From: Anthopleura xanthogrammica
Taxonomy: Eukaryota > Cnidaria > Anthozoa > Actiniaria > Actiniidae
Direction: 5' to 3'
Assembly (NCBI GenBank): GCA_964019055.1
Contig: OZ025206.1
Location: 6,227,117-6,291,116, forward strand
DNA: 64,000 nt
This document shows, piece by piece, positions 1 through 39,183 of the stretch; the stretch's first letter is position 1, and the number at the start of each line of letters is the position of its first letter. A program made the position numbers and the translations under genes. The notes beneath the pieces were generated by a model. It did not search any database. It was not told where the DNA came from and saw nothing but the letters and a program-made list of their open reading frames with translations.

Positions 1-1216
1 TCCTTGTAGGGTTGGGATGGCTGTGAAAAACATTAGTACAGGTCAACATGGAGGTTGTTCCAAGATACAACAGATTCAGATTGAATGTTTAATAGCAACA
101 TTTGTCACAATTATTGTTGCAGTTAGATTCGCACTCTGTTATGCAGAATGCCAGACCATTGTACAGGTGGGGAAGACGTTTCTTTGGGGAAAACTTTCCT
201 TTGGTTGGAAGAATTATTAGCTGCATCCAAGAAAGCTAATCTGACATTTTTGATATCTTCAGTGGGTGATTTTACAAGGTTCCAAGGTGATTTTAACAAA
301 TAGCCTTTACAATGGAAAATCTTCTAATAATTCCTAAAGAAGCTAAGAAACAAATGTAAGAAAGATCAAAGATGAAAACAATCAAGATCAATAAAACAAA
401 ATATGATACAAAACAATACACAAACCATCACTAGCAAGACTTGTAAAACTGGGAGAGGGGGGGGGGGGGGGTGGGGTGCAAGGGCAGTTTCTCAATATTT
501 GATCACAAAAAAAAATTATATTTCATTCTTGATGTCTTTAGTTGGGGGGGGGGGGGATGACTGGGGGTGGGGGCTCTACCCCACCGGCCCAGCCCCTCCC
601 CTTGCTACAGCACTGATCCAGTAAAAAGTATTTCAAACCATTTCAATGATTTATTCCAGACGGTGTGCTGTTACATGTACAATATTTTCAACACAATACC
701 TGTTCTCCTTTGGAATAGTCAGCAGCGGCGCTCAGTCTTTTAAATAACGCACTCAAATTCCTATATCCTTGAGGGAGATGTTTTCCTTGGCCTGGAGAGC
801 CTGACAATCCTGACCCCTGTCGACGTTGAAAACGAGGAGATGACCAAGATCGCGGTATTTTACTTCTAAGTGAAGGTGATAAAGATCGACCTTGGTTTGG
901 GGTAGGAGAACTTTTTGACTTAGCTTCATTCTTAACTTCTACATGCGGAAGAGCCTCAGCTCCACTTGATTTCGGTATTGGCTTTGATTCAGAACTCTTC
1001 CATTGAAATAATTTTGAGAAGGAGAAACTACCTTTAGTAGATTCTGGACTTAAAGGTGTAAAAGAAGTAAAGCTATACTCATTTCCTTCGGATTTTGGAA
1101 TCTGTCTTGAAAGGCCATGAAGTTTTCTGGTCGAAGTTGGAGAATTTTGCATCGTCTTTCACATCATACGCCATCAATAACGAAAATACTTCCTAACTCC
1201 ATAGCCTAGGGTCGTT
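1..1216 (+). repeat. Segmental duplication block A, left copy (partner 37624-38966)
   Basis: Position 1 aligns with 37624 and similarity runs to 1216/38966 in the same orientation. It covers the PIKFYVE intron 1 end, exon 1 and part of the promoter. Indels occur in the intron, including about 90 bp around 37860-37960 absent on the left, and different G-run lengths at 452-470 and 543-555. Confidence 0.9.
700..1152 (-). CDS. PIKFYVE: Second copy of PIKFYVE exon 1 (partial gene, continues left of window)
   Basis: Its 151 codons match the first exon at 38446-38901 almost perfectly. Visible protein differences are one missing Thr (GLSRQ versus GLSTRQ), Ser for Pro (AKSKSS versus AKPKSS) and Glu for Asp (GEQ versus GDQ). 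The ATG and the donor CAG|GTATTG at 700 are intact. The following intron continues to position 3, and positions 1-2 are the first bases of a FYVE exon whose rest is outside the window. Either a second gene or a processed fragment/haplotype copy lies to the left. The upstream promoter is cut at 1216. Confidence 0.85.
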
Positions 1217-1751
1217 AAGGTTACTGGAGACCTTCGCGGGTAAAATGTTTCTAAAAAAAAAAATATTTCACTAATTAAAAATTGTTATATTAATCTTTCT
1301 TTTTGAACAAAAATTGTTTCGAAATTTTTGAAAGTTTGTTAGTTATTTAAAAAAACATGATTTGAAGGGAAAATAAATTAAAACCGAAGGCGTCGTGATC
1401 CTTGTTAATCCTATTATACTTGAGTCGGTTACTCTTTCGATTTTCCCGCGTGATGAAATTCGTTTCCTGCCACGCTTCGAAACTCTGGCGCTTTCTGATT
1501 TCTTTTTCGTTTTGAATACGCTATACTTTCGATACCTTTGGGAATTCTACGTTCGTTTTGTATCCTTATTAAAAGTTTACCAGAGAAACGAAGTGTTCGA
1601 TGTTTAGATGATTTCCCGCGTAGTTCGAAGTGTTTGTCAACACTCCGTTGGTCCCGTTGTTCCTTGTTTTTGGTTGGCTGGTGGTATCTCTCTGTTGACA
1701 GATATCTTAACGAGGTGTGAAACTTGCCCAAATCTTTAGAGCTTTCAAAAT
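1217..1751. other. Junction sequence between blocks A and B, with no partner seen in the window
   Basis: This 535 bp stretch takes the place of about 15.6 kb present on the right (38967-54570). A 100-codon basic frame on the minus strand (1731-1429, Lys/Arg-rich) is open, but I see no splice or family evidence. It could be inserted DNA or the relic of a rearrangement. Confidence 0.5.
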
Positions 1752-2264
1752 TAGATGCAAAAACCTATTTGACCCCTCATTCTGCGCGATGACAGGCTTT
1801 GTACAGCCGGCTCCTGCTGTAAAACTGGAAGTAATCATTTTTTGGGCGTGGGGCGACATCAAAACATATACAGCATGTGGTTTCCTATCTTTGTGCCAAT
1901 TTTGATGCTTGTAACCAAAAACTGAACAATTCACTACAATTTGTGTAATTCGAAATCACCTGGAAACCCCTTCTGGTTCACTGGAATATCAATTGATAAT
2001 GTCCGAGGATGTCCTCAAAAAATCACATTTGCCCTCAAAGCGTCGTTTTCGGCCAAATATTCTTTTTTTGTATTTCACTCTCACTTGTTTGTAAAACCCG
2101 GTTTCTTTGTTTTCCATCCTTTTTTTTTTTTTTGCACAATTATTTTTCACTGGACTGATATCACTTTGGACGGGTTATATCGTCGATATCCGTCCTGTAA
2201 ACATGTACCACGTGACCCATTTGAACCAATGACAGCGTGCGAAAATTTACCGTTGGGTCATAAA

Positions 2265-2402
2265 TAGACCGGCCCCTTGCAGCACGCCGGAATGCAGCTC
2301 AACTTTAAGGGGAAAAGAATAGGTTCCAATTCTCAGGAGTTTGAAATTCTTTTGTTTTGCCCTCCGAATTGAGCTGCATTCCAACGTGTTGCAAGGGGTC
2401 TA
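2265..2402. mobile_element. Foldback MITE, TAGACC..CCTTGCA family, copy 1
   Basis: The arms contain CCTTGCAGCACG..GAATGCAGCTCAA and their inverted complement. The same element is in the right copy of block B at 55084-55221, and a longer relative is at 13695-13960. Confidence 0.6.
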
Positions 2403-2552
2403 TTAAAATATAAATATATAATTGTGATTTTCACAAAATACTTACAGGTGATATAAGAAGCGGCTTCTCATGAAAGAGTAATCTCGGATGTGTTCGATGT
2501 TGTTGTATGATGCCCAGCTGTAGTGAAACACAAAATACGGGTTAACATTTAA

Positions 2553-2868
2553 AGTACACCTTTTGCTGTTCATTACCGCAAAACACGCACACATTAGCAC
2601 CGAACACCTAAACAATAACGGGAAACTCGTGAATAAAAACGATATCAAGCTCTTAACATGTGATAATCTCTATTTATTGAATGCCAAAAGATACAAATGA
2701 CTGCCCATTAATGCTATTGAATGCATGTGATTATGTAAAAATGAAATGAATGTGACTTTTGCTCTAATGAATGCCCTTCAACGAAAATAAATGTATATTC
2801 GCGTCATTGTTTAGGTTTTCGGTGCTAATGTATGCGTGTTTTGCGGTAATGAACAAAAAAGGTGTAAT
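2553..2868. repeat. Inverted repeat pair (arms about 60 nt) in block B, left copy
   Basis: The arms carry ACCTTTTTTGTTCATTACCGCAAAACACGC-type sequence on one side and the complement on the other. In the right copy (from 55395) one arm is missing and the spacer lies in the opposite orientation. Confidence 0.65.
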
Positions 2869-4444
2869 CTACCTGAACCTAAACATTACAATATTAATTA
2901 AAGCAAGAGAGCATAAATAAGAGAGGGAAACTTCTTAATACTGCGCGCGCCATGTGTATTCCCGGTTGGGCATCCGTGTACAAACAATTTTCGCCATACC
3001 CTACTCCTGTGCGTCAAAAATTGTGTGCTTCATCCAAACCTGGAAGTAGCGAATGCATGTAAAGATTTTTTGGGGGGAAAAGCATAAATTTCGCGTCTTT
3101 TTTAGTGTTCAACAGCCACAGTCGTGTTTTATCAGAGAACAGAACATAGCCAATCCTGATCTTTTTGCTTTATCTAATAGATTTGATCGAAAAAAGTGCG
3201 AAAATCGACAAAAAGCATGTTGTTTTTGAGCTCGCGCTCACACGTTCACGCCATCAAAAAAGTAAAAACCAAACGACTTTGGATGCTCAAAATAGCGCAA
3301 TCGGGAATTCACATGGCGCGCGCGGTATTGAGAAGTTTCCCTCTCTTATTTATGCTCTCTTGATTAAAGTGATAGTTTACCTGTATTTATCGATATTAGA
3401 CCGAGATTCATAATGAATCAGTTAACGTTAAGTTTAGAGGGTTTGTTGGTTGATTCGTTTTCTATTCGTGTCTTTGTTTAATTATATTTATTGCTGTGTG
3501 TAGATGTAGAGTGATTTTACTTTTCTTGCTTAGTTGGTAAACCATGTTTCTGTATTATTTAGAATCATTTGTTTGTTTCTTTGCTTGTTTGTTACTTTTC
3601 CTTTCATGTATTCGACAAACCTACATACAACAACTTCAACTTTATTTGCACTTAGGACTATGTTCTTATGACCATCTCTCTTAGATATCTTTCCATTACT
3701 TACAGAGCATACAGCTTTGGTAGTGCATAAAAGACAGCACGACTCAGGGACTTGGATGTTATGCTGTTCTGATGAAGCATTCTAATGATATGGATGTCAA
3801 ACAGATGAACGTCATGATTTATTTGGTGTTGATTATATCTGATGGCAGGGATATTCCATGGGGAAGATATAACAGTGCTTGTATTTTTAGTTTTTCCAAT
3901 ATCGTGAATTAAATTAGTATTTTGCCAAAAAGCAATGAAAGAAAGTTAAAAAGTAAATTGAAGAGTTCCGTTAAATTGTTTATATTGTATTTTTGCAATC
4001 ACTAGATTGTTTTCTAACAGTTTTTAACTCGTGCCAGCTGATCTGAGAAAAATGTTAAACAATCAGAATCGAGAAAATTTTGAATCTTGACTTTGGACCA
4101 CTGCAGTTCCTACATACAAGCACCTATCATCTTGAACTTTCACCCACCTACTGCATGAAAATTGAAGTTTGTAACGATGTATATTTCATTGGCATCAAAG
4201 TTACCATAGCAACCAAACAGTGACGTCACTTGCTTTTGATTAGCAGCAATTTCTTGCGTTATTCAAACTACACTTTTAAAATGACGCACCTGACGTTGAT
4301 CCTTAGGCATGTGCCTATGATTATACGAAGTTTGGAGAAAATTCTAAAGTGCGATTTAAAGTTATTTGAGCTGACGTTTTTACCCTTAAAAATCAAAATT
4401 TGTCATTTCTGCTACGATACCTTTGCAAAGAAACGTTGTTTCTA

Positions 4445-4652
4445 ATAGTTTGGGGTTCATTTGAGGGCCTGGGATCATTTGCAGTCCAGCTTGGGGATCA
4501 ATTGAGGGCCTGGGATCATTTGCGGTCCAGCTTGGGGATCATTTAAGGGCCTGGGATCATTTGCGGGCTCGGGATCACTTGCGGGCATGGGATCACTTGC
4601 GGGCCTGGGATCATTTGCGTGCTCGGGATCACTTGCGGGCCTGTGCACTTTG
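4445..4652. repeat. VNTR of GGGATCATTTG units, short allele
   Basis: Units such as GGCCTGGGATCATTTGCGG occur fewer times than in the paralogous array at 56876-57250. It lies just outside the orphan LRR exon 4991-4920. Confidence 0.85.
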
Positions 4653-4919
4653 CTTTCGGATTTCGTACGAATACGAAATTCTTGTCTGATAAAGACTCGA
4701 GCAGCTATATATATAAGAAATTGGAGTTCTGGGCCCCCTGTGTGTATAACTACTGTATCAATGTTCTGTACTTACAGGTATTTCACATTTCTCAGTTTTT
4801 TTAACATCAACTCTGGACAAATTATTCATCCCTAAGAAACTACAAATAGTACAATGTTAGCAAAAATGTTAGTATTTTGTGAGCGTCCGTGTTTAGTGGT
4901 TTTAGTTTTATTAACTTAC

Positions 4920-7900
4920 AGAGTCTCAAGATTCCTGGTACTATCAAAGATCCCATCAGGAAGACTTTGTAACTTGTTTCTAGAAAACCCACTGAAATAA
5001 AGTGAAACAACTACTGAGGCGGGGAAATGGTCAAAGTAGTATTCTGATTTGAATTGATTGGTTCATGCAGTGGATACAGGGAAATGTTCCCACTTGATTA
5101 AAGGCTCTAGTCTAGGAGAACTCACAGGATTTTCAGGTTTCTAAATCGTTGTAAAAGACCCACAGGGAGTACCTCCAATTGATTATTCTCAAATGATCTG
5201 TGATTGGTACAAAATAATGCACATAAAAAATAAAATATTTTAGATTGAATTCATAAACTTTAAAAAAAAATAGCTTGAAGGTGACTGACTACTTCAGCAA
5301 GGAATAATTACAAAATGTTCTTAGAAAGATATTTTACACAGAATTTAACGCTGTTTCCAAAAATGAAAAGAAAAGGGGGGTGTCTCGAGCTCGTTTTCGA
5401 GATAATGAATTTTGAATATGGCCATCTTGACAAGTTTTTCAAAGAAAAATGGCGGAAATCAAGCTTTGCACGCAAAAATTCATAACTCAAAAATTACAAA
5501 AGCTCTGGAAGCAATTTTCTCAGAACATCTACTTTAAACATTTTTTTCGAAGACGAACAAAACATATTTGAAGAAAGTTTTAAAAATAAGCTCAAAATCC
5601 AGCATTTTGTTAGTTCAAGGAACCGAAAATCGTACTCAAATGATGACAACAAAAACACATAAAACTTTTTTTTATAAGTTCTAATAATAAAGTTTCCTTC
5701 AAACTCTCTCAAAAGATTGATTTTTACCTGCTGTTTTAGGAAATTCAAAGAAAAATATAAAAATTCCCGTGCAAAATTTGGGTTTTTTGCCCTGTTGAAG
5801 TTCAAAGCCTGTATGGTTCCTCAAAAAAATTCTGAAGCTTATTATGCGGTTTTGCGCGGTTTTTGTGCGCGCGTACATCGTGGGATCAAATTGAACGTTC
5901 GAAAGTAGTCAGTCACCTTAAGAAAAAAAAAGACTCAGAATTCTCGACTCCCCTTATTACACTTGATATCACTACTAGCAGAATCGATTCCTTTTTGTAG
6001 TTCCTTTTGTTGGCCTTATTAACACCGACACCAGAGAAAAACGTTTGCGCATGCGTGCCTTTCAGCAAGCTTTCCAGGAATTTAAAAACCTTTTAGTGAG
6101 AAAAAAATGCTTGTTTTCTCCGTGTATACAATTAGATTCGTGGGACCAAGATACTGTATTATTAAAGACAATATGAAAAAATTAGGCTTAAGTTTCAAGA
6201 ATTGACTTTAAGTTTTGCCATTTTGTAAAGACTATTTTTCAGGTAAGTGTGAAAATCAAATGTGCATACTTTTACGATAGCACGAAGACGTTTTTGACTA
6301 ATTTGCAAACGGACTTAGAGCATGCGCAGACGTTTTTCACGCATGTCATTAACACCATTATCTTGCGACTCCCAAAGGAGTTCAAACATTTGAATAAGAA
6401 AAAGAATTTGAAAAGAATTCTGACAGAGTGGTATCATGGCGTAATTGATTGAGTATTTGAGAATTTATAAGAATTCTTATACAATTTTACTCCTAAAAGT
6501 ATTAGGTGTTTTTACTCTTTCTGATAGTAACTAATTTCAGCACAGGAAGCCCACTTCCTAATAAATCACTCGAAAATCTCAAGACATTTTGCTACTTTAC
6601 CTCATGCTTTCATTGGTTTCCGTTAGCGAAGACCATTATAAAGCAGACCAAATGGGGGTGGAAATAGACTGGAAGTTGTTACAGAAACTAACAGAAACAA
6701 CTATTTGAAGTTATTGTTTAATTCGTGGTCACTTAGGCGATGGCGGGAAAGGTTTATTTTCGACGTATCTTATTTCAGAGACCATGCATGTCAAAATAGT
6801 ATATATCACCAAGATCTGTCTCTTTTGAAACGTTTTGGAGTGGCAGGGGATAGTGATTTTTGAGAAGGAGATGATTGTTGTGAAATATTTGTAGTGTGCC
6901 AACACACGTTTTGGCAGGGATTGTAGATATTTTCAATTCAAAGTTAGTAGTACGTACAATCGAAGCAAACTGGGCATGTCTTTGAACGCATCGGGATGAA
7001 GTACTGAGATCTGGTTGTAGCCTAGGCCTCTGTAAAAAAAAAGTAGATCCATCTAAAGGAAGGGTCACTTGATACAATTGTCGAAACATCTTTATATATA
7101 GGATGTAAGTTACAGAACGAAGGATGCTAGCATTACTTCACACCTCAATATTGGCAGATAATGCGGTAGAACTCATCCCGTACGTCATTCGGTAAAACAA
7201 TGAGCATATTTTCCAGCTATTCACTACGTTCTACCAGCAGTTGTATGTACAAGATTATCTCAAAAATATCAGTCTATACCTTCAAAACCGTGAAATAATT
7301 ACATCTGTTTTGTAAAAAATACAATTCCTTTTTCATATTTTTTTTATTTCTATATGACAACTTTTTGAAATTAGGTGTAAGTAGTAATTTTTTAATTAAA
7401 AAAACATGAGCAATGAAAAGATATATTTCTTGTCTCATCTGAAGAACATATTCTTAAGGTAAAAACATAAAGCCTTAAACAGACAAGTAAATATCATGTA
7501 CTTAGCTTCTCTACGCAATGTCCTTGTCCGCCATTTTGTTTTGTTTTGAACTCCCCCCCCCCCCCTCCCTCATCTCCTCCCCTCCCTCATTAAGGAGTGG
7601 GAGCGCAAAGGCGCATGAGACTGACTTTTTTTGATCAAAAATATTCGCAATCTGATTGGCTAACCGGTTTTCCTCAGATAACATGGTCGTTCCTTCGACG
7701 AATATTGTCTTTTGTTTTCTTTAAACTCACAGTTCTACAAGCATCGTCATGTTTCGGAAAATCTTGTCGGGCAGTTCAGTTAATTTGTTTGCTTTTAATC
7801 CTCTGAAACGTAAAGTAATACATAAGTCAAGCGAGCAGGAGGTAGCAGTTTTTTTTACCGCGTCTACTAACAGCTCCAAGAGAAAGGGCTAATAAGTTTT

Positions 7901-8294
7901 GACGTACAAATCATTAAGTTGATTGTTGTTATCAAAGATTCCCGCCGGCAGATACATCAGTTGGTTATTATTGATATATCTGAAATAGAGAACAGACATC
8001 AGTAAATTATTGTCTAGTGGTAAGCAATCTACATCCTGATTGATTAAAAATTACATGAATTGTATGAATTACATGTACTTGTCCTTAGCGCAAAACCTTC
8101 CCGAGCCCCGGCCCCCAAAATGAGCCGCTACGCAGGCTACCCTTAGCAAAAATGTTATACACAACAGACTATAAAGGGAGTGTGCGTAGCTATAGAATAC
8201 TGACAGTTTTTTCTATACTTACAAATAACGTAGCTGTAGGTTGTTATGAAAGATTCCAACAGGCAAAGACGTCAGTAAATTGTAATTTAAATAC
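4920..8294 (-). pseudogene. Orphan cluster of five intact LRR exons, copy of part of the receptor array
   Basis: Exons 8294-8223, 7979-7908, 7029-6958, 5197-5126 and 4991-4920 are each 72 nt, phase 2-2, with AG and GT borders and no stops. They correspond to the receptor exons at 60556, 60232, 59308, 57800 and 57594 (right ends). Differences are few, e.g. FENNQLEVLPVGLL versus FENNHLEVLPVDLL and LQSLPDGIFDST versus LRSLPEGIFDNN. The copy of 58556-58485 is missing. There is no start, signal peptide, Cys-rich or membrane exon nearby: upstream lies the 3' end of PIKFYVE and downstream the second PIKFYVE exon 1. It is therefore called a gene fragment, though it could still be spliced into something. 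Confidence 0.75.
5280..5917 (-). mobile_element. piggyBac-type MITE, copy 1 (TTAA target)
   Basis: The ends are GGTGACTGACTACTT and its complement, and the 638 bp carry no transposase. It is flanked by TGAA (a mutated TTAA) and TTAA. The equivalent place in block B on the right (about 57866) has a single TTAA and no element, so this is a real insertion with precise ends. It lies in reverse orientation to the copy at 17277. Confidence 0.85.
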
Positions 8295-8817
8295 CTGAAA
8301 AGGAAGACAGATTCAAGTCATTATAATAAGTAGAAATATAGAAGACGCAGGTCTCCCCGCATGAAATGACGTATTCTGGGTGGCATAGATTGAAGGACAC
8401 ACCAAACAACCGTTTGCCCACTCCGCTCCTCAAAAGGTTGACGTATTTGGCGCGGCGTACTTTAAATACTTTTGCCTGGTATTCAGGCCAATATTTCTCA
8501 CAGTCACAAAGAAAATGTTTTTTTCCAACGATAATTTTTTTTTTTTTTTTTTTTCCCAGACCAAAATGATAAAAGATCAGTCAGGAATGAGTTAAACAAA
8601 TAAAGTTTTTTGTAAAGATGATAACTCGTTTTGTAGAAACCTTGCAAAATTGAAATAGAGAAAGAACTGAGGAAAGAAAGAAAAAATGAAAGATCATCGC
8701 CAACTTGACCCAAAATGCACTGCTTTCGAGATTCAAGATCGCCACAGCTAGCTCGAAAGCCAATAATGAAAAACTGTTTGGAAAACAACGAGCATAAACA
8801 TCAACAACTTTTGAGAT

Positions 8818-8983
8818 ATCCCTCTTTTGCTTGGGCGTAATGTTTTGCCAGTTTCAGACCACGTGCCATTCTCTTGAGTATCATTTCTTTGTTTGGACGC
8901 AAATGAAACAAAGAATCCTATTCTCAAAGGAATGACACATGGTCTGAAATGGGCAAGACAAACGCCAAAGCTATAAAGGTCTA
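8818..8983. mobile_element. Degenerate foldback MITE, TAGACCTTTTTAGC family
   Basis: The internal AGACCACGTGCCATTCTC and the right end AAAGGTCTA match 15587-15757; the left end is eroded. It sits directly right of the block B breakpoint (8692). Confidence 0.45.
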
Positions 8984-9711
8984 TTTACTCTCGATTTCTG
9001 GGGTGGTATTAGGCAAAACAGACTGTTTAGAAGTAATTTTGCTTTCATTTCTGCACGTTGCTTATCGTTGTTTCACTACTCTTCTGTTCCCAGCGTCGTG
9101 GTATGGTTACTACCTACTGGCTAGTTGGTAAAGAGGGCTTCAACAAACCCTTACCTGACCCAGCACCAGATATTAATGAACCTGTATTTGAGACCCTTGA
9201 TGTGTACTACGCCAGTTAATAGAATATAGAGTAGGTTTTAGAGATGATTTTCAAACTAAACCGTCAGGGCTTAGGGTTGATAGGCACTTTGAGGTCTTTA
9301 ATATGACGATGAACTGCCTCACGGTACAAACGTGTCGTTCCCTGACGAAGATGCCGTGTTCGAGCATTTTGATTGAATGAGCCGTGATCTCGTGTGCTGT
9401 GATTGGTACAGAAGAGGTCGTGCCTATCACAGTCATATTGTAATTGTAAATACAATATAACATAGTCATTTCAAGAGGTTGTCTTGTGAATACTGGATGT
9501 CAAACTCTGCTGAAGAACAAGAAAGACCACAAGACAACGAAATTGAAGAAAAAGAAAATAATGATAACAACAAAAAAATCTAGTGCTTCAAAGGTATTTA
9601 GCTGGTTCTAATACGCAGCCAATGCTGGTTGAATTTAACAAAAAATAGTTGTAACTAATTTCTTTTGTTATATCCGACCAACATGGCCGCCATGTCTTTT
9701 GTGATTTCAGT

Positions 9712-9960
9712 TTCTTAGGTTTTCCAGCTGAGTTGACCTTCAGAACAAACTCAAGGTCAACCAATCAGAATTGGGGATTCGACATCGTATTTTGATTAGC
9801 ATTTTCCATTATTCTGCCAAGAGAATTTATGAAACACGAGTTCTTCCTTCTTTAAATGAATCGTAAACACTAGTCGAACTCATGGCGGAATTTTATTTCA
9901 ATCAACAAGAAAAGTCTACATCGTATACTCGGAAAATGCTCGAAAAATGCTAATCAAAAA
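9712..9960 (+). repeat. Dispersed repeat, inverted relative to 29892-30140
   Basis: About 250 bp containing AAATTCTCTTGGCAGAAT-type and TACATCGTATACTCGG sequence recurs in opposite orientation at 29892-30140. Confidence 0.65.
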
Positions 9961-10513
9961 TATAATATATAAATAATTTTATTAATATCGATTCTGTTCA
10001 GACCCTCCAATCAGGACCACCGCTATTATTAGAAAGTCTACCAATCAGTGTAGAATAAAAACAAAGCATTCCAACGTGAGCTAATCAGGAGCTAGGAACG
10101 AAGCTACTTTATGTTATTTTAAAAACTTGTGGGAATGAAACTATGTGATTGGCTGATGCTCTTTCCTGATTAGCTCCGGCTTTCAATCTAAATCCTGATT
10201 GGTTTACTTCAGTAGCCCTTGGTAGGAGTGTCTGCATAGTGATTTTGATTAAAAATTTAACGTGTAATTTAATAACAATCAAGGGCGGATCAGGATCGAG
10301 GGTTTTATCCCAACCCCTAAACCGCAATTCACTTTATCACGCGGCGACCATATTTGTCGAAACAATAGGTTTTGAATCCCTTGGGTCCCCTTTGCCCTCG
10401 CTTTGAGGCGTTTCAGGATGTTCCAAACACATGTTTTCTTTCATGGGAATATAAATGGTCGTCGTGTGATAAAAGCCTATAGAACCCCTAAATGACAACT
10501 ACGAACCCGCTAA

Positions 10514-10725
10514 TAATAGTCCCCTTCACAGTTCCCTGCGCTATCTTGAAAGGTAGCCAAGCCTTTGCATCGAAGCGAGACCAACGGTGAGGTTGAAATT
10601 ATAGAGACCTTTTTATGAACAATTTCACATGTCTCTATCGTTACAAGCTCACCGTTGGTCTCGCTTCTATGCAAAGGCTCGGCTACTTTTCAAGATGGCG
10701 CGGGGAACTGTTAAGGGGACTATTA
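10514..10725. mobile_element. Foldback MITE in the PIKFYVE 3' flank
   Basis: TIRs start TAATAGTCCCCTTCACAGTT and the inverted copy ends GGGACTATTA. The arms are over 75 nt and include GAGACCAACGGTGAG. It lies about 870 nt downstream of the PIKFYVE stop. Confidence 0.65.
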
Positions 10726-11406
10726 GAAATTCTGGATCCACCCCTGATAATGGCGTTTCCTTAGCATCAAATATTCAAAGAATTTATTCTGTAAATAAAA
10801 TATTTCTTTATCATTATATTTCGAAAGATTTTTCGTAAAACTACGAATGCAATTGTGATCTGTATGGATAATTACATATTTACCTATTTTGTTTTAATCG
10901 CCAACTATTTCTTAACCCTTTATCGTTCTTGGAAAAACATAAAAAAATAATCTGAAAATCAGCCGCAACTTGGCAACGTTTTTCGATTCTTCTTGGTTCA
11001 CTGTAATCGTGAATAATTTCGTGTCACGTAGAAATCATAATGAATAACATTCGATTTTGTGTCGATCTGTATTGATATTAAATATAGTTTTTTTTTTTTA
11101 CATCAATTTATGTTGGCTTCGCATGAAATCCAGTCTATTTGGAATTGCAGAAATTTGGTTTTTTTTCAAACAAGGATCATAAATTATTTTGAAAACGATA
11201 AAAATTATGAACGATAAAAAAGAAATTTGTGATTTGTGAAATTTGATGATTTGCGCTCAATTTACAATTCCTTTTACTGTAGTATTTTCTGGACAGTTCG
11301 TTCCAGAGAGGTTTCTTAGGTGGCGAATATGGTGCATGGTGGTGTAAAAAATGCAGAAGATTCATTTGCTACCGTATGTACAGTGATCGTCAATTCCCTG
11401 CTGTGA

Positions 11407-11539
11407 CAAAATAGGGTTTTGGTTGACGTCAATCAAAGCGTTTCCATGACATTCCATAGGCACATGTTCTTGAAACTTCTGTATTTTCCGACCAAGTCGT
11501 AGAAACAATTTGATTGACGTCCACCAAAACCCTATTTTG
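11407..11539. mobile_element. Short foldback MITE just downstream of the PIKFYVE stop
   Basis: Its 30-nt arms contain AAAATAGGGTTTTGG and GACGTCAATCAAA with their inverted copy ending at 11539. It starts about 50 nt after the stop codon and therefore probably lies in the 3' UTR. Confidence 0.6.
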
Positions 11540-11590
11540 CACGATGGGAAATTGATGATTCTGCGCTAGACCAGACCAGGAATTATGCAT

Positions 11591-38901
<27,311 letters not shown>

Positions 38902-39183
38902 CGTCTTTCACATCAAACGCCATTAATAACGAAAATACTTCCTAACTCCATAGCCTAGGGTCGTTAATTCCGTAAAATACAGGAGAAATATAATAAAATT
39001 GGAGGAAATTCTGCAGAAACTCCTAACTCAAACTGGAAATTTTGTTTTGCTTGCGAAAGTTGAGCCCGCGAACAATATGGTGATCTAAGCAGGAATTATT
39101 TTGATTGGCTGAGATATTTTCGATAGACCAATCAGATGCTTTCTTTTACCAAAGTTTTAGACATTGAGTTGCTCATTTCTGTA
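38902..39183. promoter_or_regulatory. Head-to-head promoter between PIKFYVE and the RWDD2-like gene
   Basis: Only 282 bp separate the PIKFYVE ATG (38901, minus) from the likely start of the RWDD2-like gene (39184, plus), so both 5' UTRs and promoters must share this stretch. No TATA box is obvious. The left duplicate (700-1216) keeps only the PIKFYVE-proximal 65 bp: similarity stops at 1216/38966, in the middle of the promoter. Confidence 0.6.

Larger units (their letters stand above)
1752..8692 (+). repeat. Segmental duplication block B, left copy (partner 54571-60893)
   Basis: Long, nearly collinear similarity in the same orientation starts at the shared phrase beginning TTAGATGCAAAAACC and fades after 8692. 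It contains five LRR exons. Relative to the right copy it has a TTAA-flanked element at 5280-5917, an altered hairpin at 2553-2868, a shorter VNTR at 4445-4652 and a loss of about 520 bp near 6655. Confidence 0.9.
8693..11590. other. Intergenic region downstream of PIKFYVE
   Basis: No gene was recognised. It holds two MITEs (8818, 10514), one dispersed repeat (9712) and the short hairpin at 11407; the rest is AT-rich unique sequence. It includes the PIKFYVE 3' UTR. Confidence 0.6.

Noticed and set aside
17..220. 67-codon plus-strand frame, and its near-identical partner at 37640-37843
   Set aside because: Both lie in PIKFYVE intron 1 antisense; similarity reflects the duplication, with no coding signature.
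1429..1731. Basic 100-codon frame in the junction between blocks A and B
   Set aside because: It is open and not repeat-like, but has no start context, splice or family support, so it is mentioned only in the description of that stretch.
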